DNA of 57,839 bases from an uncultured Muribaculaceae bacterium (GTDB taxonomy: Bacteria > Bacteroidota > Bacteroidia > Bacteroidales > Muribaculaceae), in the NCBI GenBank assembly GCA_910589055.1, contig CAJURN010000010.1, positions 1 through 57,839 on the forward strand. The letters are read 5' to 3'. The notes beneath the pieces are model-generated. The model saw only the letters and a list, made by a program, of their open reading frames with translations. It did no database searches and had not been told where the DNA came from. Of this stretch, positions 24,342-32,877 are shown piece by piece; positions within the stretch are counted from its first letter, which is position 1, and each line of letters starts with the position of its first letter. The translations under genes were made by a program, and so were the position numbers.

Positions 24342-25010
24342 GTACAAAATTACTAAAATAATTTACAACTACATGTTGATAACTGTTGAAAAGCTCAGAT
24401 ATAATTTTCGATAATATTATTTGGATTTATGCCAACATGCTTTGTATAAGCGGTCACGAAGCCCTTTCCAAATTATCGCCACCGATGATATGAAGTACTT
24501 TTAAACCGTATTTTCGGGGGTTATCAACCATGTTGTTCATTACAATTTATCCACACATGCAGTTATCAACGCAATGTTTATAAGTAGCTATAAGCCTATA
24601 ATACAACAAAGTCGCTTGTCAATAACCGGCACGACAGGTTTGATAGACTTCAATAACTCAAAAAAGCAATACTTTGCCCGAAAAGTTATCGCGGCTATCA
24701 ACGTCCTTTATTACTATTGTAGGGAATTTGGTTTATGATTTAATTTTTTACCTATATAAAATATATAAGAAAAATAAGGGTTGATAAGTTCAGTTGAAAA
24801 CGGAAAAAAGTCGAGTAAGGAAAAAACAAAGGGGGCGCCAAAATCCTCTCCCCTCATCCTTATTTACACTCCCCTGGCCCGGCAATAACCCATCTCTGGT
24901 AGTGCCATTACATTATTTACAGACTTATATAGATATTTATCTACATAATACACTCTGTATTTTAGCACTTTACATAGTTATCAACATAGATGTTTATAAA
25001 GTTATATAGG
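24342..25010. other. oriC: candidate chromosomal replication origin (oriC)
   Basis: This is the longest non-coding stretch in the window. It contains a perfect DnaA box TTATCCACA (24547-24555) and near matches TGTTGATAA (24374-24382), TTATCAACC (24521-24529), TTATCAACG (24563-24571), TGTTTATAA (24575-24583), GGTTGATAA (24779-24787), TTATCAACA (24978-24986) and TGTTTATAA (24991-24999). An AT-rich tract at about 24735-24780 could be the unwinding element. No gene, tRNA or riboswitch is recognisable in it. dnaA is not adjacent, which is common in Bacteroidota. Gene orientation does not switch clearly here, so the call rests on box clustering. Confidence 0.5.
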
Positions 25011-25703
25011 TTATAAACGTGATATTTCTATCATTCTGTTTAAAACAATATCGCTTCTGTCTATTTCATTTGGAGGTAAAGCACATTCAATTTCCTCCCT
25101 GATATTGGGGCGGTTAGCTATGTTAGCAAATTTATTAGCAAGATATATTTTTAACTCAGAGTTATTTTCAGTACTGATAATGTTTGTGATGTCATCTTTG
25201 TAATTGAGGAGATTGATTATATCTTCAAAATCCTTATCACCTCTCCAATCGTCAGCTTCTCCGCCCCTTGTATATTGAGCTTCTAATTTTGTTGCGAGAA
25301 AATATGATATGGGGAAAATATAGATTGATACATCTTCTCCAATATCTTTTTTATAGCGATGTTTCATCGCTTCTTTATACCACATGTTGGAAAACCCGAG
25401 AATGTTGGATTCGGTTGGCATTACATCAACAAGCTCTTCTTCGTAAGTTTTTCTACAAATAGGTGCACCATTTTCAATATAGTCTTTAAAACCGAGTGAG
25501 CGTAATTCCTTTTCTATATTGGCATAATCTTTATATTCATCCATTTCAATCACACAATCCACATCAAGCGTATGCCGGAGATCGGTAATGTCACTGTTGA
25601 TATACAATTCAACAACACTTCCGCCCACATAAGCCACTCTTTTATTGAGATAACCAAGCGCACGTGCTATTTTCCTTAATCTCTGTATATTACTTTGACA
25701 CAT
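25011..25703 (-). CDS. AbiEii/AbiGii-like nucleotidyltransferase
   Basis: This 230-aa protein has the minimal nucleotidyltransferase core GGSVVELY (Gly-Gly-Ser at 27-29) and the metal-binding LDVDCVIEM (Asp47, Asp49). A helical C-terminus includes KDFEDIINLL. The family contains the toxins of AbiE-type abortive infection/toxin-antitoxin pairs, which modify nucleic acids such as tRNA. It overlaps the upstream partner gene by 14 nt, as expected for a toxin-antitoxin operon. It is AT-rich and probably transferred. Toxicity is inferred from family and layout only. The stop codon lies inside the third element of module copy 2. Confidence 0.75.
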   Translation of the reverse strand: MCQSNIQRLRKIARALGYLNKRVAYVGGSVVELYINSDITDLRHTLDVDCVIEMDEYKDYANIEKELRSLGFKDYIENGAPICRKTYEEELVDVMPTESNILGFSNMWYKEAMKHRYKKDIGEDVSIYIFPISYFLATKLEAQYTRGGEADDWRGDKDFEDIINLLNYKDDITNIISTENNSELKIYLANKFANIANRPNIREEIECALPPNEIDRSDIVLNRMIEISRL

Positions 25704-26205
25704 AATCCTGGAATATTTTTTTTATTTTACTTTCAGAAATCATTACGTCTCTTGCTCTTCCGATGCGGAAAGTATCTACAATTGTAAGCAGTTCGTATAA
25801 GCGCGGATTATTCTCGCATGCTTGTGGGAGAGTATGATAGAGAGGTTCAAGACTCTCTCCTTTTTCGTTGCCAAGTTTATAAGGCCACACTATCTTATTT
25901 CCGGTTGAACTTATTTCATTGGAAAAAAAAGGAGATGTATAAGCTGTGGATATGCCTCTTTTTATTTCTCCTAAATTAGCAGGAAAAACATACTTTATTC
26001 CGTATTTCAGGAATTCAAAAAGAGATATTGTATTTACTACCTTTTTGTTCTGGTCTATCAAACGTGCATTTTTACTCCTTTCCAAAGATAAGGAAATCTC
26101 AGATGGACTTAAAATAAGATATTTTGATAAGTCTATGTTTCTCCATTCTGTTTTGCCTAAAGCTACTATCTGGAGTAAAACTGCAATGTCTTGAGGACGC
26201 ATCAT
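25690..26205 (-). CDS. winged-helix partner (putative antitoxin) of the nucleotidyltransferase
   Basis: This 171-aa protein has an N-terminal helix-turn-helix-like region (residues 1-45: DIAVLLQIVALGKTEW, SPSEISLSLERSKNARLID) and a C-terminal alpha/beta part. This resembles two-domain AbiEi-type antitoxins that bind their own promoter, but the match is by layout, not by clear family motifs. It is first in the two-gene unit and overlaps the nucleotidyltransferase by 14 nt. A consensus promoter lies upstream in an AT-rich, partly palindromic 200-bp region that could hold its operator. Confidence 0.62.
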   Translation of the reverse strand: MMRPQDIAVLLQIVALGKTEWRNIDLSKYLILSPSEISLSLERSKNARLIDQNKKVVNTISLFEFLKYGIKYVFPANLGEIKRGISTAYTSPFFSNEISSTGNKIVWPYKLGNEKGESLEPLYHTLPQACENNPRLYELLTIVDTFRIGRARDVMISESKIKKIFQDYVSK

Positions 26206-26242
26206 ATTGTTAATAAATATATAATTTACAATTTATGGATTG

Positions 26243-26274
26243 CAAATTTAATTATTAATTATTTAATATACAAT
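26243..26274 (-). promoter_or_regulatory. promoter of the AbiEii-like pair
   Basis: TAAATTTG (26243-26250, minus strand) lies 20 nt from ATTG (26271-26274) at the -33 position. The surrounding bases contain repeated AATTTACAATTTATG-like text in both orientations, possible autoregulation sites. Confidence 0.6.
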
Positions 26275-26415
26275 GTTATATTGTGAAAGTTTACGATTTA
26301 TGAATTGTAAATTCATTCAATATGGTATTTTTATTCATCATGAATAGGGGTTTTCAGGCAATTTACTGTCTTAGAAGTACAATCTTTAAAAGCAATATTA
26401 ATTCAATTAAAAGAA

Positions 26416-26814
26416 ATGAAAACTATCAGCAGATTATTTTGTGTGTTAACAGCCGCTTTTGCATCCCAGTTGTTTGTTGCTTGTAGCGATGAAGAGGAAT
26501 ATGAAGACATTTATGGGAAATGTGAGATTTCCGGAACTGTATTAAATGTAGATAATGAGCCTGTGGCTGATGCTAAGGTAACGGTGCTGAACGAAGGCAT
26601 AGGAACATATAACGTAAGCACCACCACCGATGAGAATGGCTACTATGAGGTCAAGATGGCTAAGGCTTCAGCTTCTGTTATTATAGAGGTTTTGGCCGAT
26701 GGCTATCAGGATTCTTATGACGTTGCTAAAATAGGATATCTCAATCCTGAGCCGGGTGTGTCACTGGGTACAGCCTCAATCGTAGTGGACATACAGATCT
26801 ACAAGAAAAACTGA
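26416..26814 (+). CDS. small lipoprotein with carboxypeptidase-regulatory-like beta domain (copy 1)
   Basis: This 132-aa protein has a lipoprotein signal peptide with lipobox LFVAC (Cys23), an acidic DEEEYED linker typical of surface-exported Bacteroidota lipoproteins, and one beta-sandwich domain. ISGTVLNVDNEPVADAKVTV and TTTDENGYYEVKM are the carboxypeptidase regulatory-like/CnaB-like signature. It is a paralogue of the next gene, sharing layout, ending (PGVSLGTASIVVDI) and upstream region. A structural or adhesive role, or partnership with a peptide-modifying system, is possible; no partner gene is seen here. Confidence 0.75.
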   Translation: MKTISRLFCVLTAAFASQLFVACSDEEEYEDIYGKCEISGTVLNVDNEPVADAKVTVLNEGIGTYNVSTTTDENGYYEVKMAKASASVIIEVLADGYQDSYDVAKIGYLNPEPGVSLGTASIVVDIQIYKKN

Positions 26815-26842
26815 CATAACATTCAGTTCAAGCTCTATCAAT

Positions 26843-26879
26843 AAAGGCGGATGCTCCCGGTTCAAGGGCATCCGTCTTT
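26843..26879 (+). terminator. terminator after lipoprotein copy 1
   Basis: AAAGGCGGATGC and GCATCCGTCTTT pair with one G-T wobble around a 13-nt loop, followed by a T-rich tail (TTTATTGTT). Confidence 0.8.
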
Positions 26880-26882
26880 ATT

Positions 26883-26996
26883 GTTATAAACAGTATTATG
26901 TATATATTTATCAACATTATTATTGTTGATTATTAGTATTTTACATAGTTATCAACATATGTGTTGATAAACTTATGAAGGTTATAAACAAGATTT
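26883..26996. other. inverted TTATCAACA modules, copy 3, between the lipoprotein genes
   Basis: This gap holds GTTATAAAC (26883-26891), an inverted pair TTATCAACA/TGTTGATTA (26908-26932), and a second pair TTATCAACA (26949-26957), 4 nt, TGTTGATAA (26962-26970), then 9 nt and GGTTATAAAC (26980-26989). The second group has the same spacing as the modules at 21265 and 24978. The sites resemble DnaA boxes but could be an operator for another protein. Confidence 0.55.
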
Positions 26997-27088
26997 ATTG
27001 AAGGAGATTACAGTATTTTTTAGCTTTGAGGATAGGGGTTTTTATTATGTATTGTGTCTTGGATATACAATCTTTAAAGACAAGATAA

Positions 27089-27478
27089 ATGAAAACTGCA
27101 AGTAAATTATTCTTCATGTTGGCTGCCGCTTTGGCTGTCCAGTCGCTTGGTTCCTGCAAAGAGGCGCAGGAACCTCTGTATGGAGTGTGTGAAATATCAG
27201 GTACTGTTGTAAATGACGACAACATACCTGTTCAAGGAGCGGTGGTTCAGGCGCTGTCGGGTATAGATGGAAGTGTAGTAAAATCTACCAGCGACGAAAC
27301 CGGAAAGTATGAAATGAAAGTAGAGAAAGCTACCCAGACATTATACCTGGAAACTATCGCCGAAGGCTACGAAAACAATAATACGATGATATCGGTGGGA
27401 TATACCAATCCCATTCCGGATGTGTCGCTCGGCAAGGCCTCAATTGAGGTGGATATAGTTCTTCACAAGAATAATTGA
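27089..27478 (+). CDS. small lipoprotein with carboxypeptidase-regulatory-like beta domain (copy 2)
   Basis: This is a 129-aa tandem paralogue of the gene at 26416. It has lipobox SLGSC (Cys23), then YGVCEISGTVVNDDNIPVQG and TSDETGKYEMKV, the same regulatory-like beta fold, and the ending PDVSLGKASIEVDI. The 70 nt upstream also match copy 1 (ATAGGGGTTTT and TACAATCTTTAAA), so promoter and gene were duplicated together. The charged linker after the cysteine (KEAQEP) is shorter and less acidic than in copy 1, which might alter surface export. Confidence 0.75.
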   Translation: MKTASKLFFMLAAALAVQSLGSCKEAQEPLYGVCEISGTVVNDDNIPVQGAVVQALSGIDGSVVKSTSDETGKYEMKVEKATQTLYLETIAEGYENNNTMISVGYTNPIPDVSLGKASIEVDIVLHKNN

Positions 27479-27482
27479 CACA

Positions 27483-27550
27483 TTCAAGTTTCGCAGGCTT
27501 CCACTTGAAGAGGTAAAAAGGGAAAAAGGCTATTGCCTGCGGCAGGTAAT
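27483..27550. repeat. dispersed palindromic element, copy C
   Basis: This single-armed copy begins TTCAAGTTTCGCAGGCTTCC and continues ACTTGAAGAGGTAAAAAGG. It ends AAAAGGCTATTGCCTGCGG-CAGG and aligns along its length with copies A and B. It lies between convergent genes and its hairpins may also end transcription. Confidence 0.72.
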
Positions 27551-27559
27551 AAATTAGTA

Positions 27560-28870
27560 TTACCTCCGGGTGGCGCGCATGAAGTAGATGAAGAACAGCA
27601 CTGCGGCAACAATCAGGCTCACAGAGAAACTGAGAATGATACCGTAGAGCCCCATTCCCCATGTGAAGGCAATCAGATAGGTCGACGGCAGCCCAACGAT
27701 GATATAGCTCACGAAGGCTATGTAGAGCATTGGCATTACGTGTGATGTGCCGCGGAGCGCGTTGGCGAAATTGATCTGGGTTGCGTCGGCAATCTGATAT
27801 AGCACAAGGGGGAAAATAAGAGTGCTGCCCATGGCTATTACTGCCGGATCGTTGGTGAATATCGACATCAGGTCATGTCCGAAGAAAATGAATATGAGAC
27901 ACGACACTGTCATGATTGCCAGGATTACGTGGTAGCCTGCCCAGGCCGTGCGGCGCATGGCCCGGTTGTCGTTCTGTCCGGCAGCGTGTGAAACGAGTAC
28001 CGACGTGGCCGAGCCGAAGCTGTAATAGATACCGAAGCCGAGCATGCCTATGATGACTACAATCTGGAAAGAGGCCAGCTCAACGGCTCCGAGCCATCCG
28101 GCCATGATAGCGGCTCCGGAAAATGCAGCTGTCTCGAAACTCGTCTGCATAGCCACTGGAAAACCTGTGCGCACAATCTTCACGCCTTCGCGGCGTGTAA
28201 GTGTGGCCGTGCGGAATGAGGCCGCGTAAGCCTTGTACTCCTTGTTAAGGAAGAATACGGCCATGATGGCAACAGGGCCAATGATACGCGAAATCAAGGT
28301 GCTTATACCTGCTCCCGTAAGACCCATTTCGGGCAGTCCGAAATGGCCGTAGATAAGGGCATAGTTACCGATGATATTGACACAGTTGGCGCAGAGTATT
28401 ATCACCATCGGCAGTTTGGTGTTGTTGATGGCATAGCTCCACTGGGCAAATACGTTGAAAACGGTCATAGGCAATATTCCGGCGAGGAATATAAGATAAT
28501 AAGGCCTGATGATGGGAAGAAGATGTTCCGGCTGTCCGAGGCGGTGGATATTGAAATACAGGGCAAGCATGGCGGCGCAGATAATCAGGGTAAAGACAAG
28601 GTTAAGGCGCAAACCGTTGCGCACCATTGCTCCTATCTTATCCTCCTCCTTGCGTGCGAACAATGCCCCCACCAGAGGAGTCAGACCCCAGGAGAATCCC
28701 ATGCAGCAGAAAAGCGCGATGTTGAAAACATTGTTGACAAATGAAGCCGAGGCAAGAGCTTCGGTGGAGTAACGGCCTACCATTATATTGTCGGCGAATC
28801 CAAGAACGATATTTCCTATCTGTCCCACAAGAATGGGAAGTCCGAGCTTTAATATTTCCTTGTATTTCAT
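27560..28870 (-). CDS. MATE family efflux transporter
   Basis: This is a 436-aa inner-membrane protein with about 12 hydrophobic segments in two similar halves, starting LGLPILVGQIGNIVLGFADNIMVGRYSTEAL, the MATE opening. The family exports drugs, dyes or metabolites by Na+ or H+ antiport. It stands alone; BI-1 lies downstream in the same direction after a 112-nt gap containing a stem-loop. The substrate is unknown. Confidence 0.9.
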   Translation of the reverse strand: MKYKEILKLGLPILVGQIGNIVLGFADNIMVGRYSTEALASASFVNNVFNIALFCCMGFSWGLTPLVGALFARKEEDKIGAMVRNGLRLNLVFTLIICAAMLALYFNIHRLGQPEHLLPIIRPYYLIFLAGILPMTVFNVFAQWSYAINNTKLPMVIILCANCVNIIGNYALIYGHFGLPEMGLTGAGISTLISRIIGPVAIMAVFFLNKEYKAYAASFRTATLTRREGVKIVRTGFPVAMQTSFETAAFSGAAIMAGWLGAVELASFQIVVIIGMLGFGIYYSFGSATSVLVSHAAGQNDNRAMRRTAWAGYHVILAIMTVSCLIFIFFGHDLMSIFTNDPAVIAMGSTLIFPLVLYQIADATQINFANALRGTSHVMPMLYIAFVSYIIVGLPSTYLIAFTWGMGLYGIILSFSVSLIVAAVLFFIYFMRATRR

Positions 28871-28910
28871 AATTACCGTATTTGCTGTATTACCGTGTTA
28901 GGTGTAAAAC

Positions 28911-28939
28911 ATGCGCCGGAGCAAGCAGTTCCGGCGCAT
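28911..28939 (-). terminator. terminator of the BI-1 gene
   Basis: ATGCGCCGGA (28911-28920) and TCCGGCGCAT (28930-28939) form a perfect 10-bp GC-rich stem with a 9-nt loop. It lies 44 nt past the BI-1 stop. The minus-strand tail reads GTTTTAC. Confidence 0.75.
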
Positions 28940-28982
28940 GTGGTATGGGGTCTCCTTAAATAAGGAACATGTTTATGTTTTT

Positions 28983-29708
28983 TCAGTCTCTCGACGAGCC
29001 TCCGAAGATGCGCAGGAGGAAGAGGAAGAGGTTGATGAAGTCGAGATAGAGAGTGAGTGCGCCGAGAGTTGCGAGGCGGCTAATCTGATTGCCTGGCATC
29101 TGCATGGCGATGTTCTTGATCTGCTGGGTGTCCCATGCTGTGAGGCCTACGAAGATGATTACACCGGCTATTGAGATAACCCAGTCAAGGCCGCTGCTGC
29201 GAAGGAACATGTTTACAAGCGATGCAATCACAAGTCCGATAAGTGCCATGAAAAGGATTGAACCCATCTTCGACAGGTCTTTGTTGGTGAAATATCCGTA
29301 GACACTCATGGCTCCGAAAGTTCCGGCGGTAATGAAGAAAGTCTTCACGATGGCTCCGGGACTGTATACGAGGAAGATTGTCGACAGCATCATGCCGTTG
29401 ATTGCCGAGAACAGGTAGAAAAGTCCTGTGGCAAGTGAGGAACTCATTTTATTTACAGCACCGCTGATTGCGAACACAAGGCCGAATTCGGCGATTATGA
29501 GCACCCACATGAGCCAGCTGTGTGTGAGATAGAAGCTGATGAATGATGTGCTTGCGCAGAAGAGCGATACGAAAGCTGTGACAAGAAGACCGAGGGTCAT
29601 CTTGAAATATACGCGTTTCATGGCCTGGGAAACGGTCGACTGAAGTGTCATTCCGCTTCCGACGCTGTACCGGTTGTAGTCCTGTTGATAATTGTTCTGA
29701 GGATACAT
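28983..29708 (-). CDS. Bax inhibitor-1/YccA family membrane protein
   Basis: This 241-aa protein has about seven transmembrane helices after a short polar N-terminus (MYPQNNYQQDYNRYSVGSGM). The family includes YccA, which interacts with FtsH, and BsYetJ, a pH-dependent calcium leak channel. The final helix LYLDFINLFLFLLRIFGG is the conserved BI-1 C-terminal signature with the Asp used in the BsYetJ pH sensor. It is monocistronic with its own terminator. Confidence 0.92.
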   Translation of the reverse strand: MYPQNNYQQDYNRYSVGSGMTLQSTVSQAMKRVYFKMTLGLLVTAFVSLFCASTSFISFYLTHSWLMWVLIIAEFGLVFAISGAVNKMSSSLATGLFYLFSAINGMMLSTIFLVYSPGAIVKTFFITAGTFGAMSVYGYFTNKDLSKMGSILFMALIGLVIASLVNMFLRSSGLDWVISIAGVIIFVGLTAWDTQQIKNIAMQMPGNQISRLATLGALTLYLDFINLFLFLLRIFGGSSRD

Positions 29709-29765
29709 AGTTTAAATAATGTAAGTTAATAACTAATGAACAGCCATACAGATGTTTCTGTTCAA

Positions 29766-31553
29766 TTACATACGTTCGGGCACATTGATTCCGAGCAGAG
29801 CCATTCCGGAAGCTATCACGCGAGCGGTGGCATCGGAGATGGCGAGACGGAGTGAACGCACCTGTGCGTTTTCCTCGCGGAGTATTGAGCAGTCGTGGTA
29901 GAACTGGTTGTATTCCTTTACGAGGTCGTACACGTAGTTGGCGATAAGGGCGGGAGAGTAGCTGCGTCCGGCTTCGGCCACTACCGAGGGATAATCGCTC
30001 AGACGCTGGATAAGGGCGATTTCCTTCTCGTTGGGCTCTACGGTTGCGTAGTCCTCGCGGCTGTAACCGGCTTCTGCGGCGCGGCGAAGCACCGAGCGGA
30101 TACGTGCGTAGGTGTACTGGATGAAAGGACCTGTGTTGCCGTTGAAATCAATTGATTCCTTGGGATTGAAGGTCATGTTCTTGCGCGGGTCAACCTTAAG
30201 GAGGAAGTACTTGAGCGCGCCCATACCTACTGTTTCGGCGATGTTGGCGATTTCTTCCTGACTCAGTCCGTCGAGTTTGCCCAGGGATTCGGAAACTTCC
30301 TTGGCTGTAGACACCATTTCGGCCATGAGGTCGTCGGCATCGACAACAGTGCCTTCGCGGCTCTTCATCTTGCCTTCGGGCAGTTCGACCATACCGTAGC
30401 TGAAATGCACGAGATCCTTGCCCCAGCTGAATCCGAGGCGGTCGAGAAGCAGCGAGAGCACCTGGAAGTGATAGTTCTGTTCGTTGCCGACAACATATAT
30501 CATCTTGTCGATGGGGTAGTCGCGGAAGCGGAGTTTTGCCGTGCCGATGTCCTGGGTCATGTACACGGATGTGCCGTCGCTGCGGAGCAGGAGCTTGTGG
30601 TCGAGACCGTCGGCTGTGAGGTCGGCCCATACCGAGCCGTCCTCGCGGCGGTAGAGAACACCTTTTTCAAGGCCTTCGAGCACCTTGTCCTTGCCTTCGA
30701 GGTAGGTTTCGGATTCGTAGTAGATTTTGTCGAAGTCAACGCCCATGCGCTTGTAAGTTGCGTCGAAACCGGCATATACCCATGTGTTCATCTTTTCCCA
30801 CAGCGCGCGCACCTTGGGGTCCTTAGCTTCCCACTTGCGGAGCATTTCGCGGGCTTCCTTCATCAGAGGCGCCTCGGCTTCGGCTTCTTCCTTAGTCATG
30901 CCTTTTTCCACGAGGGCTGCCACTTCAGCCTTATAATGCTTGTCAAAAGCCACGTAGCAGTCGCCTACAAGGTGGTCGCCCTTGATTCCGGCCTGTTCGG
31001 GAGTTTTGCCGTCGAACCACTTGAGCCATGCGAGCATCGACTTGCAGATATGGATGCCGCGGTCGTTTACGATGTTGGTTTTCACCACTTTGTTTCCGCA
31101 AGCGTCGAGTATGCGCGAAAGGCTGTAACCGAGCAGGATATTGCGGAGGTGACCCAGGTGGAGGGGCTTGTTGGTGTTGGGTGATGAGTATTCCACCATC
31201 ACGAGCGGACTTTCCGCTGTCACGGGAGTCTTGCCATATTCCTTGTCGGCTTCGATGGCTGCAAGGACATTGTTCCAGTAGGTGGGAGTGATGACAAGGT
31301 TAAGGAAGCCTTTCACCACGTTGAATTTCGATACGGCAGGTTCGTTGTCAACGAGCCACTGTCCAATTTCGTTACCGACCGCTTCAGGCGACTTACGGGC
31401 GGCTTTGACCCAGGGAAATACCACGACGGTAAGATTTCCCTCGAATTCTTTTCTTGTTGATTGGGGGGAAATTGCGGAGGGATCGGCTTCGATGCCGTAG
31501 AGTGCCTTCACGGCTTTTGCCACGGCGGCGGAAATTACATTGTCAATAGACAT
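29766..31553 (-). CDS. argS: arginyl-tRNA synthetase
   Basis: This is a 595-aa class I aminoacyl-tRNA synthetase that charges tRNA-Arg. The N-terminal tRNA D-loop domain is followed by the HIGH-type motif SSPNTNKPLHLGHLRNILLG, the editing-free catalytic core, and LPEGKMKSREGTVVDADDL in place of KMSKS. A helical anticodon domain closes with VPERM, the usual ArgRS ending. It has full family length and no anomalies. The manC gene follows 93 nt downstream. Confidence 0.96.
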   Translation of the reverse strand: MSIDNVISAAVAKAVKALYGIEADPSAISPQSTRKEFEGNLTVVVFPWVKAARKSPEAVGNEIGQWLVDNEPAVSKFNVVKGFLNLVITPTYWNNVLAAIEADKEYGKTPVTAESPLVMVEYSSPNTNKPLHLGHLRNILLGYSLSRILDACGNKVVKTNIVNDRGIHICKSMLAWLKWFDGKTPEQAGIKGDHLVGDCYVAFDKHYKAEVAALVEKGMTKEEAEAEAPLMKEAREMLRKWEAKDPKVRALWEKMNTWVYAGFDATYKRMGVDFDKIYYESETYLEGKDKVLEGLEKGVLYRREDGSVWADLTADGLDHKLLLRSDGTSVYMTQDIGTAKLRFRDYPIDKMIYVVGNEQNYHFQVLSLLLDRLGFSWGKDLVHFSYGMVELPEGKMKSREGTVVDADDLMAEMVSTAKEVSESLGKLDGLSQEEIANIAETVGMGALKYFLLKVDPRKNMTFNPKESIDFNGNTGPFIQYTYARIRSVLRRAAEAGYSREDYATVEPNEKEIALIQRLSDYPSVVAEAGRSYSPALIANYVYDLVKEYNQFYHDCSILREENAQVRSLRLAISDATARVIASGMALLGINVPERM

Positions 31554-31646
31554 CTTGAACAGTTATTGGTTTGTTTATTTATTATCTTGATTAGAAGGTA
31601 AACGATTAAAAAACAATTGCTCAAATAAATTTGGCATTGCTCTCGC

Positions 31647-32738
31647 TTACTCGTATTTATCACCGAATTTCACGCGGGCGTCGTTTACCATGCGTTTGAT
31701 ATCCTGCTCGCGGCTCTTGGGACACACTAACAGCACTCCGTCGGCATCGGCAACAATGTAGTCTTTCAGGCCGTCGACAACAATCAGCTTTTCGCCGCGC
31801 ACTGCAAAGATATTTCCGGTGGAATTGTAGGTGAGAACCGAGCAATTCTGGGTAACGTTGGCATCGCGGTTTTTGGGCGAGAGGTCATACAGAGCGCTCC
31901 ATGTTCCGAGGTCGTTCCATCCGAAATGTACTTTCTCGACATACACATTCTTGGCTTTTTCCATCACTGCGTAGTCGATGGAGATGCTGAGACAGCCGGG
32001 GAACGCAGTGTTGATAAATTCCGTTTCGGAGGCAAAATTGTTGAAGGTGCCTTCGGGTGCCGAGTCGAACACGGCAGCCACATCGGGGCAGTGTACTCTG
32101 AGCGCCTCACGGATTGCCTGCACGTTCCAGAGGAAGATTCCCGAATTCCAGAAAAATTCTCCTGAAGCGAGGAAGACCTTGGCGAGTTCAAGGTCGGGCT
32201 TCTCGGTAAAAGTCTTGACCTTGCTGATTTCTCCGCAAACATCCTCACCGACCTGGATGTAGCCGTAGCCGGTCTCAGGACGTGAAGGTTCGATTCCGAG
32301 AGTAAGGAGGGCATCGTGGGTCTCGACGAAATCGAAGCCGTCGGTAACGCTGCGGATAAAATCGGCCTCACGCGTAACCACATGGTCGCTCGGAGTAACA
32401 ATCATCGAGGCCTGCGGGTCGCGGGCGGCGATGTGCCATGCAGCCCAGGCGATGCAGGGGGCGGTGTTGCGTCGTGCAGGCTCAAAAAGAATCTGACTAT
32501 CCTCAAGTTCAGGCAGTTGCTCTTTCACAAGTCCGGCATAGCGGCTGTTGGTTAGAATCACGATGTTTTCCTTAGGAACAGCTTCGAGAATACGGTCGTA
32601 GCTCATTTGGAGCAGAGTACGCCCCGTACCTAAGAAATCTATGAACTGCTTCGGGCGTTCAGCGCGGCTATAAGGCCAGAAACGGCTTCCGATACCTCCG
32701 CACATGATTACGCAATAGCGGTGATTTTTCTTCTCCAT
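31647..32738 (-). CDS. manC: mannose-1-phosphate guanylyltransferase
   Basis: ManC makes GDP-mannose from mannose-1-phosphate and GTP for glycan synthesis. The 363-aa protein starts at ATG 32738 (MEKKNHRYCVIMCGGIGSRF); an earlier ATG would add ten atypical residues. The nucleotide loop CGGIGSRFWPYSRAERPKQF, TPSDHVV, FTEKPD, FWNSGIFLW and FGWNDLGTWSALY are all present. Only the pyrophosphorylase domain is there, without the phosphomannose isomerase domain of bifunctional enzymes. GDP-mannose is a plausible donor for the polyprenol-phosphate transferase at 1877. Confidence 0.92.
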   Translation of the reverse strand: MEKKNHRYCVIMCGGIGSRFWPYSRAERPKQFIDFLGTGRTLLQMSYDRILEAVPKENIVILTNSRYAGLVKEQLPELEDSQILFEPARRNTAPCIAWAAWHIAARDPQASMIVTPSDHVVTREADFIRSVTDGFDFVETHDALLTLGIEPSRPETGYGYIQVGEDVCGEISKVKTFTEKPDLELAKVFLASGEFFWNSGIFLWNVQAIREALRVHCPDVAAVFDSAPEGTFNNFASETEFINTAFPGCLSISIDYAVMEKAKNVYVEKVHFGWNDLGTWSALYDLSPKNRDANVTQNCSVLTYNSTGNIFAVRGEKLIVVDGLKDYIVADADGVLLVCPKSREQDIKRMVNDARVKFGDKYE

Positions 32739-32877
32739 TATGATATAATATGCTTTATGTTCTATCAAATGGCTAAATTACAGAAAATCCCCGACATACC
32801 AAAAATCCACTCGCTTAAAAAGTGTTTATTACCGGTTTGAAGCCTGCTACGCGAGTTTATTGATATGTGGCTATAAA

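Noticed and set aside
32809..32856. Weak inverted repeat ACTCGC / GCGAGT between manC and the GH2 gene.
   Set aside because: Only six pairs with a loop of about 36 nt; too weak to call as terminator or operator.
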